The position numbers and the translations under genes are program-made. From Taudactylus pleione (taxonomy: Eukaryota > Chordata > Amphibia > Anura > Myobatrachidae): a stretch of 64,000 nucleotides of DNA. How positions within the stretch are numbered: position 1 is the first letter of the stretch; each line of letters begins with the position of its first letter. Positions 40,655 to 52,200 of the stretch are shown here, piece after piece. Location: NCBI GenBank assembly GCA_031769625.1, contig JAUIMM010001247.1, positions 496,501 through 560,500 on the forward strand, in the 5' to 3' direction. The notes under the pieces were generated by a model. It was not told the origin of the DNA and searched no databases. It saw only the letters and a program-made list of their open reading frames with translations.

Positions 40655-43648
40655 ACCCCCATAGTAGTAGTAGCAGCAATGAGTGGGCACACACTAGCTG
40701 CCCTATCACCCCCATAGTAGTAGCAGCAATGAGTGGGCACACACTACCCACCCTATCACCTCCATAGTAGTAGCAGCAATGAGTGGCACACACTACCTGC
40801 CCTAACACTCCCATAGTATTAGCAGCAATGAGTGGGCACACAGTACCTGCCCTATCACCCCCATAGTAGTAGCAGCAACGAGTGGGTACACACTAGCTGC
40901 CCTATTACCCCCATAGTAGTAGTAGTAGCAGCAATGAGTGGGCACACACTACCTGCCCTATCACCCCCATAGTAGTAGCAGCAATGAGTGGGCACACACT
41001 AGCTGCCCTATCACCCCCATAGTAGTAGCAGCAAAGAGTGGGCACACACTACCTGCCCTATCACCCCCATAGTAGTAGCAGCAATGAGTGGGCACACACT
41101 ACCTGCTCTATCACCCCCATAGTAGCAGCAATGAGTGGGCACACACTAGCTGCCCTATCTCCCCCATAGTAGTAGCAGCAATAAGTGGGCACACACTACC
41201 TGCCCTATCACCCCCATAGTAGCAGCAATGATTGGGCACACACTACCTGCCCTGTCACCCCCATAGTAGTAGCAGCAATGAGTGGGCACACACAAGCTGC
41301 CCTATCACCCCCATAGTAGTAGCAGCAATGAGCGGGCACACACTAGCTGCCCTATCACACCCATAGTAGTAGCAGCAGTGAGTGGGCACACACTACCTGC
41401 CCTATCACCCCCATAGTAGTAGCAGCAATGAGTGGGCACACACTACCTACCCTATCACCTCCATAGTAGTAGCAGCAGTGAGTGGGCACACACTACCTGC
41501 CCTATCACCCCCATAGTAGTAGCAGCAATGATTGGGCACACACTACCTGCCCTATCACCTCCATAGTAGTAGCAGCAATGAGTGGGCACACACTAGCTGC
41601 TCTATCACCCCCTTAGAAGAAGCAGCAATGAGTGGGCACACACTACCTGCCCTATCACCCCCATAGTCGTAGCAGCAATGAGTGGGCACACACTAGCTGC
41701 CCTATCACCCCCATAGTAGTAGCAGCAATGAGTGGGCACACACTACCTGCCCTATCACCTCCATAGTAGTAGCAGCAATGAGTGGGCACACACTAGCTGC
41801 CCTATCACCCCCATAGTAGTATCAGCAATGAGTGGGCACACACTACCTGCCCTATCACCCCCATAGTAGTAGCAGCAATGAGTGGGCACACACTAGCTGC
41901 CCTATCACCCCCATAGTAGTAGCAGCAATGAGTGGGCACACACTACCTGCCCTATCACCCCCATAGTAGTAGTAGTAGTAGCAGGAATGAGTGGGCACAC
42001 ACTAGCTGCCCTATCACCCCCATAGTAGTAGCAGCAATGAGTGGGCACACACTAGCTGCCCTATCACCCCCATAGTAGTAGCAGCAATGAGTGGGCACAC
42101 ACTACCTGCCCTATCACCCCCATAGTAGTAGTAGTAGCAGCAATGAGTGGGCACACACTTCCTGCCCTATCACCCCCATAGTAGTAGCAGCAATGAGTGG
42201 GCACACACTACCTGCCCTATCACCCCCATAGTAGTAGCAGCAATGAGTGGGCACAAACTAGCTGCCCTATCACCCACATAGTAGTAGCAGCAATGAGTGG
42301 GCACACACTACCTGCCCTATCACCCCCATAGTAGTAGCAGCAATGAGTGGGCACACACTAGCTGCCCTATCACCCCCATAGTAGTAGCAGCAATGAGTGG
42401 GCACACACTACCTGCCCTAACACCCCCATAGTAGTAGCAATGAGTGGGCACACACTACCTGCCCTATCACCTCCATAGTAGTAGCAATGAGTGGGCACAC
42501 ACTACTTGCCCTAACACCCCCATAGTAGTAGCAGCAATGAGTGGGCACACACTACCTGCCCTATCACCCCCATAGTAGTAGCAGCAATGAGTGGGCACAC
42601 ACTACCTGCTCTATCACCTCCATAGTAGTAGCAGCAATGAGTGGGTACACACTAGCTGCCCTATCACCCCCATAGTATTAGCAGCAATAAGTGGGCACAC
42701 ACTACCTGCCCTATCACCCCCATAGTAGTAGCAGCAATGAGTGAGCACACACTAGCTGCCCTATCACCCCCATAGTAGTAGCAGCAATGAGTGGGCACAC
42801 ACTAGCTGCCCTATCACCCCCATAGTAGTAGCAGCAATGAGTGGGCACACACTACCTGCCCTATCACCCCCATAGTAGTAGCAGCAATGAGTGGGCACAC
42901 ACTACCTGCCCTATCACCACCATAGTAGTAGCAGCAATGAGTGGGCACACACTAGCTGCCCTATCACCCCCATAGTAGTAGCAGCAATGAGTGGGCACAC
43001 ACTACCTGCCCTATCACCGCCATAGTAGTAGCAGCAATGAGTGGGCACACACTACCTGCCCTATCACCCCCATAGTAGTAGCAGCAATGATTGGGCACAC
43101 ACTAGCTGCCCTGTCACCCCCATAGTAGTAGCAGCAATGAGTGGGCACACACTACCTGCCCTATCCCCCCCATAGTAGTAGCAGCAATGAGTGGGCACAC
43201 ACTACCTGCCCTATCACCCCCATAGTAGCAGCAATGAGTGGGCACACACTACTTGCCCTGTCACCCCCATAGTAGTAGCAGCAATGAGTGGGCACACACT
43301 ACCTGCCCTGTCACCACCATAGTAGTAGCAGCAATGAGTGGGCACACACTACCTGCCCTATCACCCCCATAGTAGTAGCAGCAATGAGTGGGCACACACT
43401 ATCTGCCCTATCACCCCCATAGTAGTAGCAGCAATGAGTGGGCACACACTAGCTGCCCTATCACCCCCATAGTAGTAGCAGCAATGAGTGGGCACACACT
43501 ACCTGCCCTATCACCCCTATAGTAGTAGCAGCAATGAGTGGGCACACACTACCTGCCCTATCACCCCCATAGTAGTAGCAACAATGAGTGGGCACACACT
43601 ACCTGCCCTATCACCCCCATAGTAGTAGCAGCAATGAGTGGGCACACA
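40655..43648. repeat. Disordered right edge of array A
   Basis: Units here are still recognisably the 50-bp type, but I found no long block that repeats at a constant offset. Several units are shortened to CATAGTAGCAGCAATG or CATAGTAGTAGCAATG (near 41123, 41218, 42430, 42478, 43228), and TAG runs are expanded at 40913, 41964 (six triplets) and 42121. Loss of order at the edge of an array is the usual pattern where homogenisation is weaker. Confidence 0.7.
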
Positions 43649-44746
43649 TATATTGGAAAGCAGGGAGTCCCACAATTACGTTTTATGGCCCAATAGTATC
43701 TGCTGTAAATAAAACCCGACCTGCCAGGATCTTAGCTGCTAACGTTACTGTCATTGTGACGTCTCTGAAATCTTATCCCACATCCTGAAACTGAAATCTA
43801 CCTCATCATCTGCCTGAGGGTGTCTGAACAATATCAGAGGAAAACATTAGACTTAATGATCATTGTGGCTTCTTAAGTAGTCTCTGGAATATTAGCGAGG
43901 AATAATAGCTACAGGAAAATGATACTTTAAGCACAAATTATTCCTGTGTGAGAAAATGAAAAAGATTCCTGTCCGTCATTTCTTGGCTACGAGTCATTGG
44001 GATAAAGAAGTGGAGATGTTGCCCATAGCAACCAATAAGATTCTAGTTTACATATAAGTAGCACCTTCTAGAAGATAATAGCTAAAATCTGATTGGTTGC
44101 TATGGGCAACATCTCTACTTCTGAAAGCTCTCACTTTAGTAACTATACTCCATATTGTCAATCTTGTACTTGCTAAATTTACCAACAACATAAAAGGACA
44201 TATGACAGGGAAATAGTATCATGGACCAATGCATCTTCATTTCCTTTAGGAAGTCTTCCCAAACATCTGACATCCTCAATGGTTTCCAGAAGCTTAGTAG
44301 GACGCCTTCAGCATAGGAAACAATCTCCTGAGAACGCTGCAGCAAGAAAGCTCTGTACCCACATCCAGACTTGTGCCAGAAGCGTTTCTCTAACAGGTGG
44401 CGCCTCATTGATCTATACAACTATGGTCCAGAAGGGTTTAACAAAACCATGACCAGAGAAGTGGAATTGAATCTGTGTTCTAGTCCTGGGTCTGCTTTTA
44501 TCTCCATCTTATGTTTGTAACACACATGATAAAATGTTGTCCTGTTATTATTAGGGCCTCATGCTGAATTGGACACGATTACCATCTAAGTTACAGTGTA
44601 AAATGCGTCCGGATAAAGGTGCATTATACTTAGCATGTAGAGCTGGCCGCATATATAACATGCTCTAGCTAAGCGAGGGAAGCCTATGCTCTGGGAATAC
44701 TCTCGGAGAGAACTGTAGTAAAAGCGCTAAAGAGGTTGCACGGTGG
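43649..44746. other. Non-repetitive island between arrays A and B
   Basis: The tandem repeat stops abruptly at 43648 and this sequence is ordinary mixed-composition DNA. It contains the palindromic element at 44006-44122. No exon, promoter or RNA gene is convincing. A 94-codon open stretch on the minus strand (44136-44420) opens directly after a stop codon, has its first ATG at the fifth codon and is not similar to anything I recognise. The portion from about 44553 (GGGCCTCATGCTGAATTGG) reads like the edge of a dispersed repeat, but I cannot name it. Confidence 0.7.
44006..44122. mobile_element. Short palindromic element, MITE-like
   Basis: Two 41-bp arms, 44006-44046 and 44082-44122, are inverted repeats with three mismatches, separated by 35 bp. 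The core GTTGCCCATAGCAACCAAT (44018-44036) is perfectly matched by its reverse complement at 44092-44110. Each arm also contains its own small hairpin (GTTGC and GCAAC around CCATA). The size, lack of coding capacity and terminal inverted repeats fit a miniature inverted-repeat transposable element. I see no clear target-site duplication. From memory, similar elements are abundant in frog genomes; that link is unverified, and an older hairpin repeat of other origin is possible. Confidence 0.7.
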
Positions 44747-45301
44747 GCATCATGGCACATCTATAATGGGTGCAGGGTGTGCGGTGTCCATGGGCCCCTG
44801 GGTACCACAGCAAGATACGGCTTACAGGGAGTGCTTTCATTGTCTGACTGCACATATAGAGCATCATGGCACATCTGTAATGGGTGCAGGGTGTGCGGTG
44901 CCCATTGGCCCCTGGGTACCACAGCAGGATACGGCTTACAGGGAGTGCTTTCATTGTCTGACTGCACATATAGAGCATCATGGCACATCTGTAATGGGTG
45001 CAGGGTGTGCGGTGCCCATGGGCCCCTGGGTACCACAGCAGGATACGGCTTACAGGGAGTGCTTTCATTGTCTGACTGCACATATAGAGCATCATGGCAC
45101 ATCTATAATGGGTGCAGGGTGTGCGGTGCCCATGGGCCCCTGGGTACCACAGCAGCATACGGCTTACAGGGAGTGCTTTCATTGTCTGACTGCACATATA
45201 GAGCATCATGGCACATCTATAATGGGTGCAGGGTGTACGGTGCCCATGGGCATCTGGGTACCACAGCAGTATACGGCTTACAGGGAGTGCTTTCATTGTC
45301 T

Positions 45302-46440
45302 GACTACACATATAGAGCATCATGGCACATCTATAATGGGTGCATGGTGTGCGGTGCCCATGGGCCCCTGGGTACCACAGCAGTATACGGCTTACAAGGA
45401 GTGCTTTCATTGTCTGAGTGCACATATAGAGCATCATGGCACATCTATAATGGGTGCATGGTGTGCGGTGCCCATGGGCCCCTGGGAACCACTGCAGTAT
45501 ACGGCTTACAAGGAGTGCTTTCATTGTCTGACTGCACATATAGAGCACCATGGCACATCTATAATGGGTGTAGGGTGTGCGGTGCCCATGGGCCCCTGGA
45601 TACCACTGCAGTATACGGCTTACAGGGAGTGCTTACATTGTCTGACTGCACATATAGAGCATCATGGCACATCTATAATGGGTGCAGGGTGTGCGTGCCC
45701 ATGGGCCCCTGGATACCACAGCAGTATACGGCTTACAGGGAGTGCTTACATTGTCTGACTGCACATATAGAGCATCATGGCACATCTATAATGGGTGCAG
45801 GGTGTGCGGTGCCCATGGGCCCCTGGGTACCAGAGCAGGATATGGCTTACAGGGAGTGCTTTAATTGTCTGACTGCACATATAGAGCATTATGGCACATC
45901 TGTAATGGGTGCATGGTGTGCGGTGCCCATGGGCCCCTGGATACTACAGCAGTATACGGCTTACAGGGAGTGCTTTCATTGTCTGACTGCACATATAGAG
46001 CATCATGGCACATCTATAATGGGTGCAGGGTGTGCGGTGCCCATGGGCCCCTGGGTACCATAGCAGTATACGGCTTACAGTGAGTGCTTTCATTGTCTGA
46101 CTGCACATATAGAGCATCATGGCACATCTATAATGGGTGCAGGGTGTGCGGTGCCCATGTGCCCCTGGGTATCACAGCAGGATATGGCTTACAGGGAGTG
46201 CTTTCATTGTCTGACTGCACATATAGAGCATCATGGCACATCTGTAATGGGTGCAGGGTGTGCGGTGCCCATGGGCCCCTGGATACCACAGCAGTATACG
46301 GCTTACAGTGAGTGCTTTCATTGTCTGACTGCACATATAGAGCATCATAGCACATCTATAATGGGTGCAGGGTGTGCGGTGCCCATGGGCCCCTGGGTAC
46401 CACAGCAGGATACGGCTTACAGGGAGCGCTTTCATTGTCT
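45302..46440. repeat. Array B internal duplication, left copy (1139 bp)
   Basis: This copy runs from the rare word GACTACACATATAG in unit 5 to the same word in unit 15. It holds units 6-15 in an order repeated by units 16-24: two GGTGCATGG units, the GGGAACCACTGCAG unit, the 113-bp unit, the ACCAGAGCAGGAT unit, the ATACTACAGCAG unit, the ACCATAGCAG unit, the CATGTGCCCC unit and the CATCATAGC unit. Unit 8 (45545, with GGTGTAGGG) has no partner in the right copy. Confidence 0.9.
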
Positions 46441-47480
46441 GACTACACATATAGAGCATCATGGCACATCTATAATGGGTGCATGGTGTGCGGTGCCCAT
46501 GGGCCCCTGGGTACCACAGCAGTATACGGCTTACAAGGAGTGCTTTCATTGTCTGAGTGCACATATAGAGCATCATGGCACATCTATAATGGGTGCATGG
46601 TGTGCGGTGCCCATGGGCCCCTGGGAACCACTGCAGTATACGGCTTACAAGGAGTGCTTTCATTGTCTGACTGCACATATAGAGCATCATGGCACATCTA
46701 TAATGGGTGCAGGGTGTGCGTGCCCATGGGCCCCTGGATACCACAGCAGTATACGGCTTACAGGGAGTGCTTACATTGTCTGACTGCACATATAGAGCAT
46801 CATGGCACATCTATAATGGGTGCAGGGTGTGCGGTGCCCATGGGCCCCTGGGTACCAGAGCAGGATACGGCTTACAGGGAGTGCTTTAATTGTCTGACTG
46901 CACATATAGAGCATTATGGCACATCTGTAATGGGTGCATGGTGTGCGGTGCCCATGGGCCCCTGGATACTACAGCAGTATACGGCTTACAGGGAGTGCTT
47001 TCATTGTCTGACTGCACATATAGAGCATCATGGCACATCTATAATGGGTGCAGGGTGTGCGGTGCCCATGGGCCCCTGGGTACCATAGCAGTATACGGCT
47101 TACAGTGAGTGCTTTCATTGTCTGACTGCACATATAGAGCATCATGGCACATCTATAATGGGTGCAGGGTGTGCGGTGCCCATGTGCCCCTGGGTATCAC
47201 AGCAGGATATGGCTTACAGGGAGTGCTTTCATTGTCTGACTGCACATATAGAGCATCATGGCACATCTGTAATGGGTGCAGGGTGTGCGGTGCCCATGGG
47301 CCCCTGGATACCACAGCAGTATACAGCTTACAGTGAGTGCTTTCATTGTCTGACTGCACATATAGAGCATCATAGCACATCTATAATGGGTGCAGGGTGT
47401 GCGGTGCCCATGGGCCCCTGGGTACCACAGCAGGATACGGCTTACAGGGAGCGCTTTCATTGTCTGACTGCACATATAGA
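46441..47480. repeat. Array B internal duplication, right copy
   Basis: Units 16-17 match units 6-7 at a 1139-bp offset. Units 18-24 match units 9-15 at a 1025-bp offset. The change of 114 bp equals exactly one unit, so the counterpart of unit 8 was lost here or gained in the left copy. The one-base-short unit is present in both copies, so that deletion predates the duplication. Confidence 0.9.
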
Positions 47481-48546
47481 GCATCATGATGCATAATGAA
47501 TGTGAGTTGTGCGAGGAACACTTCAGGGCCGGCAGCGCACGCAGCGGATGCGGAATAAAGCGAAAGTTCCACGGAACAGGTTTTCTAAGTTTCGCCTCTC
47601 TCTTGTCTGTGTATTTCTACACCTACTGTATAGCTAATGGCGCTCAATCACTAGTCATCCTATGGCAGTCACTTAGCGAACCACGGTTCTGCGTGTGCAT
47701 AACTCTATGAGATAGTGATATGATGTCACTCAGGGGCATAACTACCTTGGGTGCACTCGATGTGGTTGCTATGAGGCCCACAGTACCCCCGGGGCCCGCC
47801 TTTAGCCTTTACCCACTTTTGGTGAAGTACTGGATGTTGCCTGACCACAGGCTCAGGCACACTTCATCCAGTGATTAGGAAGCAGATTGCTGCAGGGATC
47901 ATCAGGGCTGTGGGACCCCTGTCAGACTGATCAGCCCCTTCCCTCCTATCATACCACTCTCCTCAGCAGCCTCAGTGAGGGGAGACACTGCTAGCAGCAC
48001 TCCATGTAAGATGTACTATAGGCCTCCTTTGCTGGCCTATTGCAGAGTGCTGGGGAATCTGTATGCTTGTTCCTGTCTAACTCATTCCTTACATGCACCT
48101 GTGATGGACCTATATATTGATCTGAGAAACTACCATCCTGTGTATCAGTGTTCTGAGAGGGATAGATGGGATCAGTAGTTGGGGGCATGCTGATCCTTGT
48201 AGTGCCATATTGGAGGATCTTGGGGTGCTTCCAGGTGAGTTGGCTCTCATTTTAGAAATACATAAATATATGACCCAAATTAGGTGTTATTATCATGTAG
48301 TGTAGGACCACAGGAGCAGAGACGCCTTGCCATGGATGGTGGATTACCCATTGTTTGCCAATGTATGAGATCTCTGCATTACTATTACCATGTACTCTAG
48401 GACCACCAGAGCAGAGACACTTTGCCATGAATGGTGGATTACCCTATGTTTGCATATAAGGTTATCAAGTTCCGGGATCAACATGTAACTAATTTATCAC
48501 TTAATTAGCAACCCGCCCCAGTATCACAAAAGAGATATTTCATCTT
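47481..48546. other. Non-repetitive island between arrays B and C
   Basis: Array B ends at 47480 and sequence becomes mixed. No supportable gene is visible; the open stretches of 65-74 codons near 47486 and 47975 have no recognisable protein features. From about 47733 (CAGGGGCATAACTACCTTGG) to about 47800 the text resembles, from memory, dispersed repeats of amphibian genomes with a GGGGCCCGCC segment, but I cannot confirm the family. A diverged direct duplication lies at 48289-48453. Confidence 0.65.
48289..48453. repeat. Diverged direct dimer, 95-bp spacing
   Basis: Segments 48289-48358 and 48384-48453 are about 70 bp each and align without gaps at an offset of 95 bp. Shared words include CATGTA, TAGGACCAC, AGCAGAGAC, TTGCCATG and ATGGTGGATTACCC. 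They differ at roughly a tenth to a sixth of positions, so this is an older duplication than those in the arrays. Confidence 0.85.
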
Positions 48547-48959
48547 GCCCCCGCTGCATCTCATAAAAACCTACGCCATGTGACCACAGTCCCCTGCATC
48601 TCAAAACTACCTACACCATGTCACCACAGCCCCTGCATCTCATAGCAACATACACCATGTCACCACAGCCCCCTGCATCTCATACCATCCTACACCATGT
48701 CACCACAGTCCCCAGCATCTCATAACTACCTACACCATGTCACCACAGTCCCCTGCATCTCATACCAACATACACCATGTCACCACAGCTCCCTGCATCT
48801 CATACCATCCTACACCATGTCACCACAGTCCCCTGTTTCTCATACCATCCTACACCATGTCACCACAGCCCGCTGCATCTCATACCATCCCACACCATGT
48901 CACCACAGCCCCCTGCATCTCATACCTACCTACACCATGTCACCACAGCCCCCTGCATC

Positions 48960-49285
48960 TCATACCATCCTACACCATGTCACCACAGTCCCCTGCATCT
49001 CATACCCACCTACACCATGTCACCACACCCCCTTGCATCTCATACCATCCTACACCATGTCACCACAGCCCCCTGCATCTCATAACATCTACACCATGTC
49101 ACCACAGCCCCCTGCATCTCATAACATCTACACAATGTCAACACAGTCCCCTGCATCTGACACCATCCTAACCCAAGTCACCACACTCCCCTGCATTTCA
49201 CACCATCCTACACCATGTCACCACAGTCCCCTGCATCTCATAACAACCTATGCCATGTTACCACAGCCCCCTGCATCTCATACCA
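48960..49285. repeat. Array C segment duplicated 1655 bp downstream
   Basis: About 325 bp here matches about 50615-50940 at an offset of 1655 bp. Shared landmarks are CACACCCCCTTGCATC, two successive 39-bp CATAACATCTACAC units, the ATCTGACACCATCC unit and CTATGCCATGTTACC (49247 and 50902). A few single-base differences exist (for example CTAACCC against CTAAACC), so this duplication is older than those at the right end. Confidence 0.82.
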
Positions 49286-52200
49286 TCCAACACCATGTCA
49301 CCACAGTCCCCTGCATCTCATACCGTCCTACACCATGTCACCACAGCCCCCTGCATCTCATACCGTCCTACACCATGTCACCACAGTCCCCTGAATCTCA
49401 TACCAACCTACACCATGTCAATACAGTCCCATACATCTCATAACATCCTACACCATGTCACCACAGCCCTGTGCATCTCATACCATCCTACACCATGTCA
49501 ACACAGCCCCCTGTATCTCATACCAACCTACACCATGTCACCACAGACCCCTGCATCTCATACCATCGTACACCAAATCACCACAGCCCCCTGCATCTCA
49601 TAACATCCTACACCATGTCACCACAGCACCCTGCATCTCATACCATCCTACACCATGTCACCACAGCCACCTGCATCTCATACCATCCTACACCATGTCA
49701 CCACAGTCCCCTGCATCTCATACCAACCTACGCCATGTCACCACAGTCCCATGCATCTCATAACATCCTACACCATGTCACCACAGCCCCTGCATCTCAA
49801 AACAACCTACACCATGTCACCACAGCACCCTGCATCTCATAACAACCTACTCCATGTCACCACAGTCCCCTGAATCTCATACCAACCTACACCATGTCAC
49901 CACAGCCCCCTGCATCTCATAACATCCTACACCATGTCACCACAGTCCCATGCATCTCATAACATCCTACACCATGTCACCACAGTCCCCCGCATCTCAA
50001 AACATCCTGCATCTCATACCATCGTACACCATGTCACCACAGTCCCCTGCATCTCATACCATCCTACACCATGTCACCACAGTCCCCTGCATCTCATAAC
50101 AATCTACGCCATGTTTCCACACCCCCTTCATCTCATACCATCCTACACCATGTCATCACAGTCCCCTGCATCTCATACCATCCTAAGCCATGTCACCACA
50201 GCCCCCTGCTTCTCATAACACCTACACCATGTCACCACAGTCCCCTGCATCTCATACCCACCTACACCATGTCACCACTGCCCCCTGCATCTCATACCAA
50301 CCTACACCATGTCACCACAACCCCCTGCATCTCATACCATCCTACACCATGTCACCACATCCCCTGCATCTCATAACATCATGTGGAAACCATGTCACCA
50401 CTATCCCCCGCATCTCATTCCATACTACACCATGTCACCACAGCCCCCTGCATCTCATACCATCCTACTCCATGTCACCACAGCCCCCTGCATCTCATAC
50501 CAACCTACACCATGTCACCACAGCCCCCCGCATCTCATACCATCCTACAACATGTCACCACAGCCCCCTGCATCTCATACCATCCTACACCATGTCACCA
50601 CAGTCCCCTGCATCTCATACCATCCTACACCATGTCACCACAGTCCCCTGCATCTCATACCCACCTACACCATGTCACCACACCCCCTTGCATCTCATAC
50701 CATCCTACACCATGTCACCACAGCCCTCTGCATCTCATAACATCTACACCATGTCACCACAGCCCCCTGCATCTCATAACATCTACACAATGTCAACACA
50801 GTCCCCTGCATCTGACACCATCCTAAACCAAGTCACCACACTCCCCTGCATCTCACACCATCCTACACCATGTCACCACAGTCCCCTGCATCTCATAACA
50901 ACCTATGCCATGTTACCACAGCCCCCTGCATCTCATACCATCCTACACCATGTCACCACAGCCCCCAGTATCTCATACCATGCTACACCATGTCACCGCA
51001 GCCCCCTGTATCTGATACCATCTTACACCATGTCACCACAGCCCCCTGTATCTCATACCCAGCTACACCATGTCACCACAGCCCCCTGCATCTCATACCA
51101 TTTACACCATGTCACCACAGCCCCCTGTATCTCATACCCACCTACACCATGTCACCACAGCCCCCTGTATCTCATACCCACCTACACCATGTAACCACAG
51201 CCCCCTGTATCTCATACCATACTACACCATGTCACCACAGTCCCCTGCATCTCATACCCTACACCATGTCACCACAGCCCCCAGTATCTCATACCCACCT
51301 ACACCATGTCACCACAGTCCCCTGCATCTCATACAATCCTACACCATGTCACCACAGTCCCCTGCATCTCATACCATCCTACACCATGTCACCACAGCCC
51401 CCTGTATCTCATACCCACCTACACCATGTCACCACAGTCCCCTGTATCTGATACCATCCTACACCATGTCACCACAGCTCCCTGCATCTCATACCATCCT
51501 ACACCATGTCACCACAGTCCCCAGTATCTCTAACCCTCCTACACCATGTCACCACAGCACCCTGTATATAATACCATCCAACACCATGTCACCACAGTCC
51601 CCTGCATCTCATACCATCCTACACAATGTCACCACAGCTCCCTGCATCTCATACCATCCTACGCCATGTCACCACAGTCCACTGCATCTCATAACATCCT
51701 ACGCCATGTCACCACAGCCCCCTGCATCTCATAACATCTTATATAATGTCACCACAGTCCACTGCATCTCATAACATCCGACACCATGTCACCACTGTCC
51801 CCTGCATCTCATACCATCCTACACCATGTAACCACAGTCCCCTGAAACTCATCTACACCATCTCACCACAGCCCCCTGCATCTCATAACAACCTACACCA
51901 TGTCACCACAGTCCCTGTATCTCATACCATCCTACACCATGTCACCATAGCCCCCTGCATCTCATAACATCCTACACCATGTCACCACAGCCCCCTGCAT
52001 CTCATAACATCCTACACCATATCACCACAGCCCCCTGCATCTCATACCATCCAACACCATGTCACCACAGCCCCCTGCATCTCATACCATCCAATACCAT
52101 GTCACCACAGCCCCCTGCATCTCATAACATCCTACACCATATCACCACAGCCCCCTGCATCTCATACCATCCAACACCATGTCACCACAGTCCCATGCAT

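Larger units (their letters stand above)
1..43648. repeat. Array A: 50-bp minisatellite, about 870 units
   Basis: This is a head-to-tail array of a 50-bp unit, always in the same orientation. A perfect consensus unit is at 355-404; it starts CCTGCCCTATCACCCCCATA, continues with three TAG triplets and a CAG, and ends in a GTGGGCACACACTA word. The array is already mid-unit at position 1, so it continues to the left. It ends at 43648, where GGCACACA runs into unrelated sequence. Unit composition is about 54% G+C with no CpG. Recurrent point variants (CTAGCTG for CTACCTG, CACCTCC, CACCCAG, ATTGGG, AATAAG) are shared in register between distant copies, which shows block duplication and not independent mutation. 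No transposon insertion interrupts it. Open frames rarely exceed 60-95 codons because each three-unit cycle meets TAG or TGA. Confidence 0.98.
44747..47480. repeat. Array B: 114-bp minisatellite, 24 units
   Basis: Twenty-four head-to-tail units start with GCATCATGGCACATCTATAA; representative unit 45089-45202. All are 114 bp except units 9 (45659) and 18 (46684), which are 113 bp through loss of one G (GTGCGTGCCC for GTGCGGTGCCC). The unit contains nested palindromes (GCCCATGGGC, GGGCCC, GGTACC). Because 114 is a multiple of three and the unit lacks stops in several frames, it gives open frames of 340 codons (44736-45758) and 428 codons (44777-46063) on the plus strand and 274 codons (44727-45551) on the minus strand. 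These use TTG or GTG starts and are cut by the 113-bp units and by TAG/TGA variants near 46060 and 47085. I judge them non-coding. Confidence 0.96.

Noticed and set aside
1..43648. Many open frames of 60-95 codons in array A on both strands
   Set aside because: They are the same minisatellite read in different phases, recur wherever the same unit variants recur, and end as soon as the three-unit cycle meets TAG or TGA. No domain or codon bias.
1..43648. CRISPR array
   Set aside because: Regular 50-bp spacing superficially resembles repeat-spacer DNA, but the whole unit is conserved, there are no unique spacers, no leader and no cas genes, and the array has hundreds of units.
43705..43715. 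AATAAA as a polyadenylation signal
   Set aside because: A lone hexamer in A/T-rich text with no upstream gene and no supporting downstream element.
44136..44420. 94-codon minus-strand open frame in the first island
   Set aside because: It follows a stop codon directly, its first ATG is at codon 5, and the product is unrecognised. It could be an eroded exon or repeat fragment, but nothing in the sequence supports a gene.
44632..44664. Hairpin AGCATGT/ACATGCT as a terminator or mobile-element end
   Set aside because: Only a 7-bp stem with a 19-base loop; not more than chance in a kilobase of sequence.
44777..46063. A 428-codon repeat protein gene in array B
   Set aside because: Starts at GTG, overlaps another long plus-strand frame and a minus-strand frame, and changes frame at a one-base unit deletion. 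The openness follows from 114 being a multiple of 3.
47486..48188. Open frames of 65-74 codons in the second island
   Set aside because: Short, without recognisable domains, on both strands and overlapping; their length is expected by chance.
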